A DNA stretch of 64,000 nt, from the NCBI RefSeq assembly GCF_050003625.1, contig NC_134397.1, positions 147,807,526 through 147,871,525 of the forward strand, read 5' to 3'. The notes under the pieces are model-generated. The model was not told the origin of the DNA. It did no database searches and saw only the letters and a list, made by a program, of their open reading frames with translations. Origin of the DNA: Haematobia irritans. Lineage: Eukaryota; Arthropoda; Insecta; Diptera; Muscidae. Below, piece by piece: positions 34,538-45,109 of this stretch (position 1 is the first letter of the stretch; every line of letters begins with the position of its first letter). The position numbers and the translations under genes are program-made.

Positions 34538-35904
34538 CAGCGTTGCCAATTTAGCTTTTTTCCCGCTAGATTTGGCTTTTTTTTGAAGACGTTTAGCGGG
34601 AAAAAATGCATTTAGCTTTTTTTCTAGCTTTTTTTCATGACCCTTTTAGCTATTTTTGGCTTTTTTTATTTTCGACATGTTTCTATTGAAATATGGATAA
34701 ATCGGCGTTTTTATCTAAGCCTTGCTGCAAGTATAAGGGTTTCCACATATTTCAAAGCTCAGTTGAAACATTAATAATGAGCCCAGCCTTTATGCGCGCA
34801 TTTTTGTAGCAAATACACCTTGTTGTAAAGTTTTTTCATTATATACATAAAAGTTATCGTAAACTTTAAATCTACTATTACCATACAAATTTGTTAGATA
34901 AACTGTTAGTAAATTATTGGGAATATTATCATTTGACTCGTTTATCCTTTTTATGTTATTATAATATTCTAAAGTTATTACGATATTACTAAATTAAAAT
35001 AGTAGATGTGAATAGCTTTGTGCACTGAAAAAATATTGTCGTCTCCTTAAAATACGAACGCGAATTTTGGTTATAATAGCATTTGTGAATTTCTTTTATA
35101 TAAACTGTTTTCCTTGTCCAAAAGACGATAAAGTCGTTTTGTCCTTATAATTAAGTGATTCAACTTAAAAATGGGTATGTTTTCATGAAAGAAGGAAGAA
35201 TTAATGAAATAGTCTTTAAATGTGAGGAGTTTTTGCATCTTAACCACAAACCAAAATAGCGTTCAAAAATAGAAGATGTTTTTCAACACTTTATTTTAAA
35301 AACGTATATATACAATAATTTCTACTTGAAGTCGAGTCTGAATTTGGAAATTTAAGTTGGCGTTAGCACGTTTTTAAAGCACTTTGATAGCTCATGAAGA
35401 AAAGGAAAATGTTTTTACTGGGAAATGTAAACTATAGGTATTTTCTACAATTTAAATAAAAATAATGTATTTCGAATTTTTCACAATTTCAAATCCAAAC
35501 TAAAATTTTATTTAAAAAAATGACAAATCATTTTTTTACCAAATCATTTAATATTTTAAAATAACAAGTAAATAAAATAGAGGTGTTGGGAAGGTAGCTC
35601 CCACAAAACGAAGGACTTCCAGTAAAAAAATTGTGATAGTAATCAAAATGTATCGAATACGCAAACAGAGCTAATATGCCTTTGATATTGTTACAGTCTC
35701 ACAGAAGTGGAATTAAAATGAAAATAATATGCATTGTAAATGAAATAAAGCCTTTAAGTTTGTTAAATTTCAATCAAAAATGTGACTTTTGATACAAAAA
35801 AATTTAGCTTTTTTTCTAGCTATTTTTTAGCATTTTTTAGCTTTTTTTAGCTATTTTTTTGGGCAAATCTAGCGGTTTTTGGTGAAACAATTCTGGCAAC
35901 GCTG
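34538..35904. mobile_element. 1,367-bp hAT-type non-autonomous element
   Basis: The ends are cagcgttgcca and tggcaacgctg, an exact 11-bp inverse, flanked by the 8-bp duplication gacacagg (34,530-34,537 and 35,905-35,912). The other mariner copy has the site once (as gactcagg), which verifies the boundaries. Near both ends tagctttttt motifs are repeated. CANNG ends and 8-bp duplications are the hAT signature. No transposase is encoded. Confidence 0.93.
35029..35420. mobile_element. MITE fragment related to 10,731-11,385, inside the hAT element
   Basis: It shares cactgaaaaaatattgt, ttccttgtccaaaag, tccttataattaagtgatt and cttgaagtcgagtct in the same order. The right terminal repeat is absent. 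It is a third level of nesting: mariner, hAT element, MITE. Confidence 0.6.
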
Positions 35905-37340
35905 GACACAGGAGTGTAGTGATGGAGCCATGTTTCATCCATTGTCACATATTGACGGAAAAACTCGGGTATGTTACGAGTTAACAGCTGCAAACACCGT
36001 TTAGAATCATCAACACGTTGTTGTTTTTGTCAAATGTGAGCTCGCGCGGCACCCATTTTGCACAGAGCTTCCGCATATCCAAATATGGATGAATGATATG
36101 ACCAACACGTTCCTTTGATATCTTTAAGGCCTCTGCTATCTCGATCAACTTCGTTTGATGTTTTTGTCGGTAACCACCTCTTTCGGGCGTCCACTGCGTT
36201 CACCGTCCTCCGTGCTCATTTCACCAGGCTTGAATTTTGCATACCAATCAATTATTGTTGATTTCCCTGGGACAGAGTCCGGAATCTCATTATCAAGCTA
36301 AGTTTTTGCTTCCATCGTATTTTCCATTTTTTTTTTCACAATAACAAAAGTTGCTTCACAAAAGACGCTCTATCTCACAAACTAATTGACTTACAGACGT
36401 CAAATTTTGACACGAAACTAACTGACTTACAGACGTCAAATTTTGACACGAATCATTTGAAGGTTGGTACTATATAAAAATAATATGCATTTAATACTAG
36501 CGACACCATCTATCAGACCGGGGCCAACCTGTTATTTATCATACACAAAGACAACTTTGATATACCTGAAATTTTCCAGACAGAATGGATTTTATGGTTT
36601 CACATGGGAGCCACCGTGGTGCAATGGTTAGGCTGCCGCCTTGCATACACAAGGTCGTGGGTTCGATTCCTGTTTCGACCGAACACCAAAACAGTTTCTC
36701 AGCGGTGGATTTTTTTTATTATTCATATATGGAGTAATCCTTACATACTAACAATGCTATACTACAATATTTACAAATGGTATCTTATTCCTAAGTATTT
36801 AATAATAGTGTAATATTTCTTTTTATACACTGTTAGAAAAATATGTTTTTCATATGCTCCGATATAAACAAAATGTGTTTCGGGCACAATTTTAAAACAC
36901 AATATATTTAAGTGCGAACATGTAATGTTCCTAAACTAACACTAAATGTTTGGGACATCTATGTTAATATGTTAGAATATATTATGTTTGGGGCATGAAT
37001 GTTTCATAAAAATCATATGTGTGAATGCAAACATATATAAATTTACAAATTTCGACTAAACATACATATGTTGTGATATTTTATTCAAAGCGACAGAGAG
37101 AGTATAGAGAAAGAAATAGAGATGGAAACCGGGAGCGTTGACGAAAGATATCAACATAACACAGCAAAAGAATCAAAAGAGAACAATTTCTGTGAAACCG
37201 CTTGTATCTTGTTTCGGAAAAATGTTTTATGATAAGGCCAAAAATTTGATATGCTTAAGTCTAAATATTATTTAATTTGAATAAAGAGAATAGACATTCG
37301 TAACCAAGAGAATAGGCATTTGAAAAACAAACAGCATATG

Positions 37341-38165
37341 CAGGGCTGCCAATTTTGCCGATTTATCGGCATTTTGACGATTTTTTACTCACAAAATGGA
37401 CAACTCCGATTTTTTTCCGATTTTAACGATATTAGACACATAGTTTATGGAGTTTAAGTTTTTTACATTTTTAAGAAATTTTTGAAAATATTAAAATAAA
37501 TTTGAAAAATGTTGGGAAAAAATTCGGAAACAGAACGTGGAGTACTTTGGCTTTTCGAGTTTTGTCAAAATTCGTAATCATGATTCTTCCAAACTCCACA
37601 GCAAACGTAGACATTTTTAAGCAAAAAACTAAAATTAGATGATAGCTGGAGAATAATTCATTGGATGGAATATTCTGTTTAAAAAACAACATAAAATGAA
37701 ATAACTCAAATTGTTTTAATACCAAAATTGATAATGATTTACACAGAATGTGCAATAGAAACTTTTACTTATTATTATTATTATGATAAAATTCTAGTAC
37801 GGTATAAAAAATAACCACCATAAAAATCACCTATTTTGGAAAACATGGGACTTTTTCTTTAGTTTCAAAATATATAATTAAAAATGTTACTCAATTAATA
37901 ACAATATTTTAGAAAAATAGATTTTTTATACAAAATTACGAAATATTTTTGTTTAACAAAAAATGATTTTTATGGTAATGTTATTTGTATACAAAACTGA
38001 TTTCTATATTTACTTTGTTTTTAGTTTACCCAAAAAATACGTTTAATTATTTTAATATAATTTATATTGCCGATTTTTTGACGATTTTTAAAATGCAAGT
38101 GCCGTTTATGACGATTTTTATCGAAAAAAGTGACGATTTTTCTTGAAATTTTATTGGCAGCCCTG
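37341..38165. mobile_element. 825-bp hAT-type non-autonomous element
   Basis: The ends are cagggctgccaat and attggcagccctg, a perfect 13-bp inverse, flanked by agcatatg on both sides (37,333-37,340 and 38,166-38,173). Subterminal gacgatttttt motifs recur near both ends. The single agcatatg context is expected from the related elements. It encodes no transposase. Confidence 0.93.
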
Positions 38166-38862
38166 AGCATATGTTTTCGCCTTGAGAGCAGCATTTTATG
38201 TATGTGTGGACAGTGTTTTGTTTATCATTTTGGCATTATAGGCACAATTTTTTTTTGGTTCGTTAAAAGAAATCAGGGGTCTTCATAAAAATAACGAAAG
38301 GGCACTATACTCTTTTTAGAGTTGGGACAGTAAAATGAAATAAGGAGGAAATAGTGCAAAATTACACAGTAAAATGTATAAAAACAAAGTTTAGTTCCTC
38401 TTTATTAATAAGTAGTCCACGAGGAGTTGACGGACACCTTCAAATATAAAAGCGGGCATTAAATTCGAGTTTACAGCTAAAACAATTTAAAAAGTTTATT
38501 TTCTTTAAAATGAATTATTAAAGAAAAATAAAAGGCATTTTAGAGCGATGGTGTTAAATGCTAGTTAAAAACTGTTCACGCCTAAATAAATTTATGTTTA
38601 TATTATAAAATTATTTATGTATGTTTATACTCGACTCCACGTTCTTCTTTTGTTAGAGTTTTTGAATTCCTTCCAAATTTTAAAGTTTTGTACCAAAAAC
38701 AGTTTTTGTTGTTATTTTTACAATAAAAAATAATATTTTATCCCAAAATCAGTCAATTTTGTTTATATCAAGCACTGTTACTGAGTATAAATCTTTAAGT
38801 TTCGAAGTTTCATTATAAAAATTTAATATAGTATAAATATACATGTGTAAATAAAAAAAAGT

Positions 38863-38937
38863 GTTCGGTCGGAGCAGGAATTGAACCCACGACCCTTTGC
38901 ATGCAAGGCAGACATGCTAACCACTGCTCCACGTGGC
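38863..38937 (-). other. tRNA-like segment (SINE-head type)
   Basis: On the minus strand it reads gccacgtggagcagtggtta then gcatgtctgccttgcatg and a perfect B box, gggttcaattcc. It matches the SINE head but no SINE body follows. The acceptor arms do not pair as in a tRNA, so I do not call a tRNA gene. It could act as a pol III promoter. Confidence 0.7.
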
Positions 38938-39052
38938 AAACAAATGTATGTTTCTATTAAATAGTGTTATGTTTGCATGGGCTCGTGGGCGCTGCAAACT
39001 ATGCTATATAAATGTAACTTATAACGATAATTATCTAATGGTGACTATAACA

Positions 39053-39125
39053 GCTACGTAGCCCAGTGGATAGTGTGTTGGCTTACAAACTGTATGGTCC
39101 TCGGTTCGATTCTCCGTGCAGGCGA
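39053..39125 (+). other. tRNA-like segment, second type
   Basis: gctacgtagcccagtggata holds an A-box match (tagcccagtgg), and ggttcgattct about 45 bp on is a B-box match. The 5' and 3' seven bases do not form an acceptor stem. It faces away from the segment at 38,863. It also occurs at 40,599. Confidence 0.65.
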
Positions 39126-40408
39126 AAGGTAAAATTTAAAAAATTTATAAAAGTGAATAATTTCTTCAACATTATTTGTATTACAGAAAAAGGTACCAAG
39201 AACTAAAAAATTTCGTGGAAGTGAAAATTACGAGTATGTTAGGGAATGAGCACAATCGTGTTTGGGAAAAATTCTTCCAAGCATATAATATTTTTGGCTC
39301 AAAATGCTTCCAAACATATAATATGCTCACATAAAACAAACATATTAATGTTTCGGCAGTATCCAATAATATATGTGCTTCCTGCAAAATATGTTTGGAA
39401 CATATGTTAAAGAAGCGATTTTTTGTGTATATTTATCTTCTGAAAGATCAAAATATTTATAGTAATTATTAAACTCACCACATAGTCGAACAGGTTCGTT
39501 ATTTTCAAAGTTTGTGCGAAAATACTGAATGCGAAGCAGTTCAAAATTACGAGTAGGTACACTGTTAGAAAAATATGTTTTTCATATGTTCCGATATAAA
39601 CAAAATGTGTTTCGGGCACAATTTTTAAACACAATATATTTAAGTGCAAACATGTAATGTTCTCAAACTAACACTAAATGTTTGGAACACATATGTTAAT
39701 ATGTTAGAATATATTATGTTTGGGGCATGCATGTTTCATAAAAATAATATGTGTGAATGTAAACATATACAAATTTACAAATTTCGAGTAAACATATATA
39801 TGTTTACAATTTCTGTGAAACGGTTGTATGTTGTTTCGGAAAACTGCTCTATGATAAGGCCAAAAATATGATATGCTTAAGTCTAAATATTATTTAATTT
39901 GAATTTAATTTGAGTATTCGGAGTAAAGAGCATAGAGATTTGAAAAAAAAAACCTCATGTGTTTTCGCCTTGAGAGGAGAATTTTATGTATGTGTGGACA
40001 AGTGTTTTGTTTATCATTTTGACATTATGGACACACATTTTTTAAAAATGAAATTAAGTACAAAACACGATAAGTTTTAAAGGCATTTAAAATGTTGTTA
40101 AATGCTAGTAAAAAACGGTTCATGCCTAAATAAATTTATGTGTACATTATAAAATTATTTATTTATGTTTATACTCTTCTTTTGTTAGAGTTTTTGATTT
40201 TCTTCCAAAATTTCAAACTTTTATACCAAAAACAGTTTTTTGTTATAAAATTGTTATTTTTGCAAAAAAAAAATAATATTTTATTCAAAAGCCATTTCGT
40301 TTATATCAAGCACTGTTTCTGACTGTAAATCTTTAATAACCCACATTTCGAAGTTTCATTATAAAAATTTAATATAGTATAAATGTCTAAATAACAAAAA
40401 AAAAATTG

Positions 40409-40483
40409 GTTCGGTCGGAGCAGGAATTGAACCCACGACCCTTTGCATGCAAGGCAGACATGCTAACCACTGCTCCACGTGGC
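40409..40483 (-). other. tRNA-like segment (SINE-head type)
   Basis: It is the counterpart of 38,863-38,937, with the same B box (ggttcaattcc on the minus strand) and only minor differences. Its conservation in both long elements shows it belongs to the element rather than being a chance insertion. Confidence 0.7.
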
Positions 40484-40598
40484 CAACAAATGTATGTTTC
40501 TTTTAAATAATGTTATGTTTGCATGGGCTCGTGGGCGCTGCAAACTATGCTATATAAATGTAACTTATAACGACAATTGTCTACTGGTGACTATAACT

Positions 40599-40671
40599 GC
40601 TACGTAGCCCAGTGGATAGTGTGTTGGCTTACAAACTGTATGGTCCTCGGTTCGATTCTCCGTCCAGGCGA
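40599..40671 (+). other. tRNA-like segment, second type
   Basis: It is the counterpart of 39,053-39,125, with A box tagcccagtgg and B box ggttcgattct intact. Confidence 0.65.
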
Positions 40672-41214
40672 AAGGTAAATTTTAAAAAATTTATAAAATT
40701 GAATAATTTCTTCAACATTATTTGTATTACAGAAAAAGGTACCAAGAACTAAAAATTTCGTGGAAGTGAAAATTATGTTAGGGAATGAGCACAATCTTCT
40801 TTGGGGAAAATTCTTCCAAGCATATAATATTTTTGGACTCAAAATGCTTCCAAACATATAATATGTTCACATAAATCAAACATATTAATGTTTCGGCAGT
40901 ATCCAATAATATATGTGCTTCCTGCAAAATATGTTTGGAACATATGTTAGAGAAGCGATTTTTTTTGAGGGTGTATTGACGGTATATTGAATGAGATACT
41001 GTTAAAAAGGAACTCAGATTTAAATCTACCGTTAATAAAATCAACCATAAAACAGATATTCAGCATAGTACGTCTACTTTTCAGTGTGGGCAATTTGACA
41101 AGAGAAAGTCTTTCCTTGTAAGATGGCATGGTTTGAGGAGTCCAGTTGTTCCGACGTAAAAAAAACAGTAGAAATTGCTTTTGTAGATTGCAGATTCAAC
41201 ACGGTTGCCGCACG

Positions 41215-41456
41215 CAGAGAAGGAATATGTTCACCTCAAACATGTTTTTAGATCAAAATGTTATTTTTATATGGTGACCATGTAACATGTTTGTCACTAA
41301 AATGTTATTTTCTCGTCAAATATAACCTGCTTGCCGAAATCAGATACATGATTTCCGAGAAAATAACATGGTTGCGAAAACCACGTTACGTGGTCACCAC
41401 CCAAAAATAACATTTTGATCTAAAAACATGTTTGAGGTGAACATATTCCTTCTCTG
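41215..41456. mobile_element. 242-bp MITE with terminal inverted repeats of about 60 bp
   Basis: The left arm starts cagagaaggaatatgttcac, and the right arm is its inverse, ending gtgaacatattccttctctg. The arms continue through tagatcaaaatgttattttt. The middle has a further ggtgaccatgtaacatg/aaccacgttacgtggtcacc inverse pair, so almost the whole element can fold. It interrupts the jockey-like reverse transcriptase frame. A target duplication is not clear. Confidence 0.85.
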
Positions 41457-41899
41457 GTGCGTGTATTTGATACTGTGGGTCCCATATTACAGATCCATAT
41501 TCAAGGATTGGACGCACAAGTGAAGTGTACAAATTCCTTGTTACAAATGGGTCAGAAAACTCCTTACACCAGCGTTTGACAAATCCAAGTGATCCATATG
41601 ATTTATTGACGGTCATAGATATGTGAGATCTAAAATCTATGTTAGTTTCCGATCTAACAGTATTCCGAGATCCTTAAAGGATTCAACAGTTTCAAGCATC
41701 TCACCACAGTAATGCTGGTGACATTTCTGAGTATTTCAAAGCTTCTCTAAGTGGTTCCACTGCAATGTGGACTCGGACTCGGCTATAAAAGGGAGGTTCC
41801 TTGTCATTGAGCTTAAGAGAGAAGTTCACAACTGTGGTATCACAATGGACTGAATAGTCTAAGTGAGCCTGAGACATCGGGCTGCCACCTAATATAACC

Positions 41900-43147
41900 A
41901 TGGTCTAACAATATGTACAAATATGATACAAATTGGCTCAAAGTTATATGCAGAATGATATGGCGAATAATAAAATTGGCCCTGCTCCTCTTTGAATTTC
42001 CATTGGGGTTTTTGTTTTATTACTTTCTGTTCTAAGAAAACTTTTACCTTGCCCCACGCCTTGAACTCATATAGGTTATACAATGGCACGCTTCTTCTGT
42101 TCCATGGAAATGTCATGCATTGCTCATGGCATGAATTATGTCTGGTCGCCCCTATTGTCGTTGAATGTTGTGATTGACAGGCTCAATGCTATAGAGACTT
42201 GATGTTGGTGTGTCGGTAAGATTTAGAGTTTAATTTTTTCTCCCACCAATCCATAAAGAGGGAAATGAGGGTTATAAGAAAATGTTAGGCCTGAATGCTT
42301 GCGAATGAAACCACATCACAATAACAACAATCAAGCAAACGCAAGGCAATAGCAACAGCCATAACACGCAAATACGTTAAGTATATATATTTTCAATTAT
42401 GCAGAAAATTTCAAATATCCAAAGATGTTTAAAAAACGGCTATTATTTTGCTAAAATTATCTAAACTTGAATTGAATGTTTCATTGACCCAAAAAATTTA
42501 TTATTTTACTGACTTTATTTTGGGCTCTTATTAAGACAATAATGGTTATGATTGATGCTTTTGATGGCCTACAAGAATACTACAATGTTGGGCTTTTCGG
42601 TCAAGATTATCACCAAGAGGTTTGGTAGAATGAATTTGACATTTGGATTACATTATGATTTTCACTGAGGCGAGTTATATGGGTCACATTTTGTTGAATA
42701 ACAAGGAAGCTCTGAGTCATACTGAAAAAAGTTATTATACTCTGACCGCTATTGTAATTTAGGGTGCAATAATACCGCAGAGCGAAAAAGAACTTAATTT
42801 GTAATCAAATCATACAAGACAAACGCCTGAACACATTAAAATTTTGTAAGCGAAAAATTTAATTAGCTGCTATTCTCGATCACTTCCAACAAATCACAAA
42901 TTTCAACAAAATATTGAATTAATCGGAATTTTTTTGCCCGCCTCTTCTAAAGCGTATCTAAGTATAAAGTAGAAATATTTTATTGAAGGGAAATAAAATG
43001 AATTGGCAAAAATCAAAAATTCGTTTACAAAATCGCAATTTTCATATGTAAGATCAGTTTTGCTCGAAATGGGACTTAATTTGTAATCAGTCCCACCAAA
43101 TCCACAATTCCAACCACATCCTGGAAATGTCGATAAAACAGGAGAAC
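41900..43147. other. Unassigned, possibly host intergenic DNA
   Basis: 42,000-42,400 has more balanced composition, with caacaataacaacaatcaag-like runs typical of fly intergenic DNA. The rest is AT-rich. No gene is supported on either strand. Confidence 0.45.
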
Positions 43148-43585
43148 AGTGGTTCTGTTGATGAAGAGCTGAAAATCGTTTTAAAGTTACTTGGGACGCT
43201 GAATCCAAATCTGCACATGTTTTTTAGCTCTGTTTTTCGAGATATACCGTTATGTTCAAAATTAAGGCACTTCCGCTACATATACTGGAATAACTTTAAA
43301 ACACTTCAACATATTATATTAAAAAAAATATCAGAAAATCGCTTTTAACATTCTGTTTGAGCCGTCTTTACATTGTTTTTCAATTTTCCAAGTAGTTTTA
43401 GAGATATCATTCAAGTTTTGAAAAAAATTGATATTTTTAACAAAAAAATGTGTTTTTTAAAATACCTAAAAAAAGCCCAGTTTTGTTCCAGAAACAGTTA
43501 GTTACATATATTTGGAATAAATGAGCTTTATTTCATTACAATCGGTGCACAACTTTTGATTTTGTTCACGATTTACTGAATTGAT
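43148..43585 (+). repeat. Satellite-edge repeat, left copy (inverted relative at 45,245-45,700)
   Basis: Block A (ggttctgttgatgaagag to caaatctgcaca) is followed by block B (cacttccgctacatatactg to gatttactgaattga). Both have inverted relatives on the other side of the mariner. They contain tttagagatatc-like phrases that also occur in the satellite monomer. No coding potential is recognised. Confidence 0.7.
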
Positions 43586-43616
43586 ACAGATCGCGATTTC
43601 CGTACAAAAAGAAGTA

Positions 43617-44820
43617 ACAGGTTGGCTGATAAGTCCCCGGTCTGACGTCTGGCGTCGCTAGTATTAAATGCATATTATTTTTATATAGTACCAACCTTCA
43701 AATGATTCGTTTCAAAATTTGACGTCTGTAAGTCAATTAGTTTGTGAGATAGAGTGTCTTTTGTGAAGCAACTTTTGTTATTGTGAAAAAAATTGAAAAA
43801 AAAGGAATTTCGTGTTTTGATAAAATACTGTTTTTTGAAGGGAAAAAATACGGTGGAAGCAAAAACTTGGCTTGATAATGAGTTTCCGGACTCTGTCCCA
43901 GGGAACTCAATAATAATTTATTGGTATGTAAACGCAGTGGACGCCCGAAAAAGGTGGTTACCGACGAAAACATCAAGTTGATCGAGATAACAGAGACCTT
44001 AAAGGTATCAAAGGAACGTGTTGGTCATATCATTCATCATATCATATCATTCATCATGCAAAATGGGTGCCGCGGAGCTCACATTTGACCAAAAACAACA
44101 ACGTGTTGATGATTCTGAGCGGTGTTTGCAGCTGTTAACTCGTAATACACCCGAGTTTTTCCGTCGGTATGTGACAATGGATGAAACATGGCTCCATCAC
44201 TACACTCCTGAGTCCAATCGACAGTCGGCTGAGTGGACAGCGACCGGTGAACCGTCTCCGAAGCGTGGAAAGACTCAAAAGTCCGCTGGCAAAATAATGG
44301 CCTCTGTTTTTTGGGATGCGCATGGAATAATTTTTATCGATTACCTTGAGAAGGGAAAAACAATCAACAGTCACTACTATATGGCGTTATTGGAGCGTTT
44401 GAAGGTCGAAATCGCGGCAAAACGGCCCCATATGAAGAAGAAAAAAGTGTTGTTCCACCAAGACAACGCACCGTGCCACAAGTCATTGAGAACGATGGCA
44501 AAAATTCATGAATTGGGCTTCGAATTGATTCCCCACCCACTTTATTCTCCAGATCTGGCCCCCAGCGACTTTTTCTTGTTCTCAGACCTCAAAGGAATAC
44601 TCGCAGGGAAAAAATTTGGCTGCAATGAAGAGGTGATCGCCGAAACTGAGGCCTATTTTAAGCAAAACCGAAGGAGTACTACCTAAGTGCTATCAAAAAA
44701 TTGGAAGGTCGTTATAATCGTTGTATCGCTCATAAAGGGAACTATGTTGAATAATAAAAACGAATTTTGACAAAAAATGTGTTTTTCTTTGTAAGACCGG
44801 GGACTTATAAGCCAACCTGT
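43617..44820 (+). mobile_element. Himar1-like mariner with intact terminal repeats
   Basis: The 5' terminal repeat starts acaggttggctgataagtcc and the 3' end is its inverse, ggacttataagccaacctgt with one difference. TA flanks it at 43,615-43,616 and 44,821-44,822. At 1,204 bp it is shorter than an intact irritans-type mariner because of a deletion in the DNA-binding region. With both ends intact it could in principle be moved by a transposase from elsewhere. Confidence 0.95.
43793..44754 (+). pseudogene. Himar1-like mariner transposase, broken
   Basis: The start codon has become TTG (43,793). The frame reads KEFRVLIKYCFLKGKNTVEA, the N-terminal helix-turn-helix of irritans mariners, to about codon 45. 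A deletion of roughly 70-80 bp with frame changes then removes part of the linker and second helix-turn-helix. A second open stretch, 44,018-44,686, carries the WVPREL-linker equivalent region and catalytic domain with all three aspartates (VTMDETWLHH, VLFHQDNAPCH, SPDLAPSDFFLF, D,D34D spacing). A last frameshift after EAYFKQN spoils the C-terminus, which ends at 44,754. It is not functional, though the catalytic core is well preserved. Confidence 0.93.
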
Positions 44821-44822
44821 TA

Positions 44823-45109
44823 TATGGAGACTATATCAAACCCTGGACCGATATAGCCCATCTTCGAACTTGACCTGCCTGCAGACAAAAGACGAGTTTG
44901 TGCAAATTTCAGCACGATTGCTTCATTATTGAAGACTGTAGCGTGATTACAACAGAATGACAGACAAACGGACATGGTTATATCGTCTTAGAATTTCTCC
45001 GTGATCAAGAATACATATACTTTATATAGTCGATATTTCGATGTGTTACAAACGGATGACAAACTTATTATACCGCCATCACCATTCTATGGCGGTGGGC
45101 ATAAAAATC
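44823..45109 (+). mobile_element. Helitron-related element, 3' fragment (subfamily 1)
   Basis: It starts within a repeat unit (tatggagactatatcaaa) and runs through cccatcttcgaacttgacct, a short GTCY tract, tgatcaagaatacatatact and the terminal hairpin (ttataccgccatcacc / ggcggtgggcata). It adjoins the mariner directly. The left part must have been lost before or during that insertion. Confidence 0.8.

Larger units (their letters stand above)
34051..36327 (-). pseudogene. Himar1-like mariner transposase, broken
   Basis: The frame runs from an ATG at 36,327 to a stop at 34,051 but is disabled several times. The first codons of the DNA-binding domain are deleted, with an in-frame stop soon after. 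The MITE splits it at 34,538. A deletion of about 49 bp lies near 34,438-34,442 relative to the copy at 43,617. The region with VLFHQDNAPCHKS and YSPDLAPSDFFLF keeps the second and third catalytic aspartates, and the C-terminus (YNRCIDLEGNYVE) is complete. Mariner transposases use a D,D34D triad for cut-and-paste at TA sites. The product cannot be functional. Confidence 0.92.
33980..36532 (-). mobile_element. Himar1-like mariner, decayed, with a hAT-type MITE inside
   Basis: It begins acaggttggatgataagtcc at 33,980 and ends ccaacctgt at 36,532, flanked by TA (33,978-33,979 and 36,533-36,534). The right terminal repeat has lost about 10 bp between gaccgggg and ccaacctgt. Removing the insertion at 34,538-35,904 and one target copy leaves about 1.18 kb, slightly shorter than an intact irritans-type mariner. 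It was inserted first and the MITE second. Confidence 0.93.
36838..39427. mobile_element. TA-flanked element, long form, with hAT MITE and tRNA-like segments
   Basis: It begins cactgttagaaaaatatg and ends gcgattttttgtg, with TA at 36,836-36,837 and 39,428-39,429. It carries the aacatatg-rich ends of the 21,109 element plus a middle block with two tRNA-like segments pointing apart. The hAT MITE is at 37,341-38,165. About 38,245-38,500 is extra sequence not in the 39,560 copy. No transposase was found. Confidence 0.8.
39560..40973. mobile_element. TA-flanked element, 1.41-kb form, with two tRNA-like segments
   Basis: Starts cactgttagaaaaatatg at 39,560 and ends ttttttttgagggtg at 40,973, flanked by TA at 39,558-39,559 and 40,974-40,975. 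It interrupts the C-terminal coding region of the jockey-like LINE. It lacks the GA microsatellite and the hAT insertion of the other long copy. Short open frames inside have no domain. Confidence 0.82.
36713..41699 (-). pseudogene. Jockey-like LINE, 5'-truncated, split by three elements
   Basis: On the minus strand the thumb of the reverse transcriptase is readable at 41,386-41,690 (DLGILLDRKL, then VNKSYGSLGFVKRW and SLVRPILEYGSVIWDPQY), resembling jockey ORF2. After the MITE at 41,215-41,456 it continues with MPSYKERLSLVKLPTLKSRR at 41,070-41,129. After the element at 39,560-40,973 it continues with a C-terminal stretch of the form NNEPVRLCGEFN at 39,430-39,559. After the element at 36,838-39,427 comes the 3' untranslated region, ending in a poly-A tract (tttttttatt on the plus strand at 36,711). 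The catalytic palm and endonuclease are missing through 5' truncation. Confidence 0.8.
36606..41899 (+). mobile_element. tRNA-derived SINE split by a jockey-like LINE
   Basis: The head (gggagccaccgtggtgcaat to agcggtggatt, 36,606-36,712) has an intact B box, gggttcgattcc, and an A-box-like tggtgcaatgg. The body and tail (cagtaatgctggtgacattt to gggctgccacctaat) resume at about 41,700-41,899. The two parts are consecutive in the SINE seen uninterrupted at 4,746, apart from a short junction. Everything between is later insertion. Confidence 0.85.

Noticed and set aside
34140..34554. Plus-strand open frames over the first mariner
   Set aside because: They are antisense to the transposase remnant, which is recognisable on the minus strand.
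36606..36712. Independent tRNA gene
   Set aside because: It is the head of the tRNA-derived SINE, whose remainder is found at about 41,700-41,899.
38863..40671. Functional tRNA genes
   Set aside because: A and B boxes are present, but the acceptor stems do not pair and the segments are repeated as part of mobile elements.
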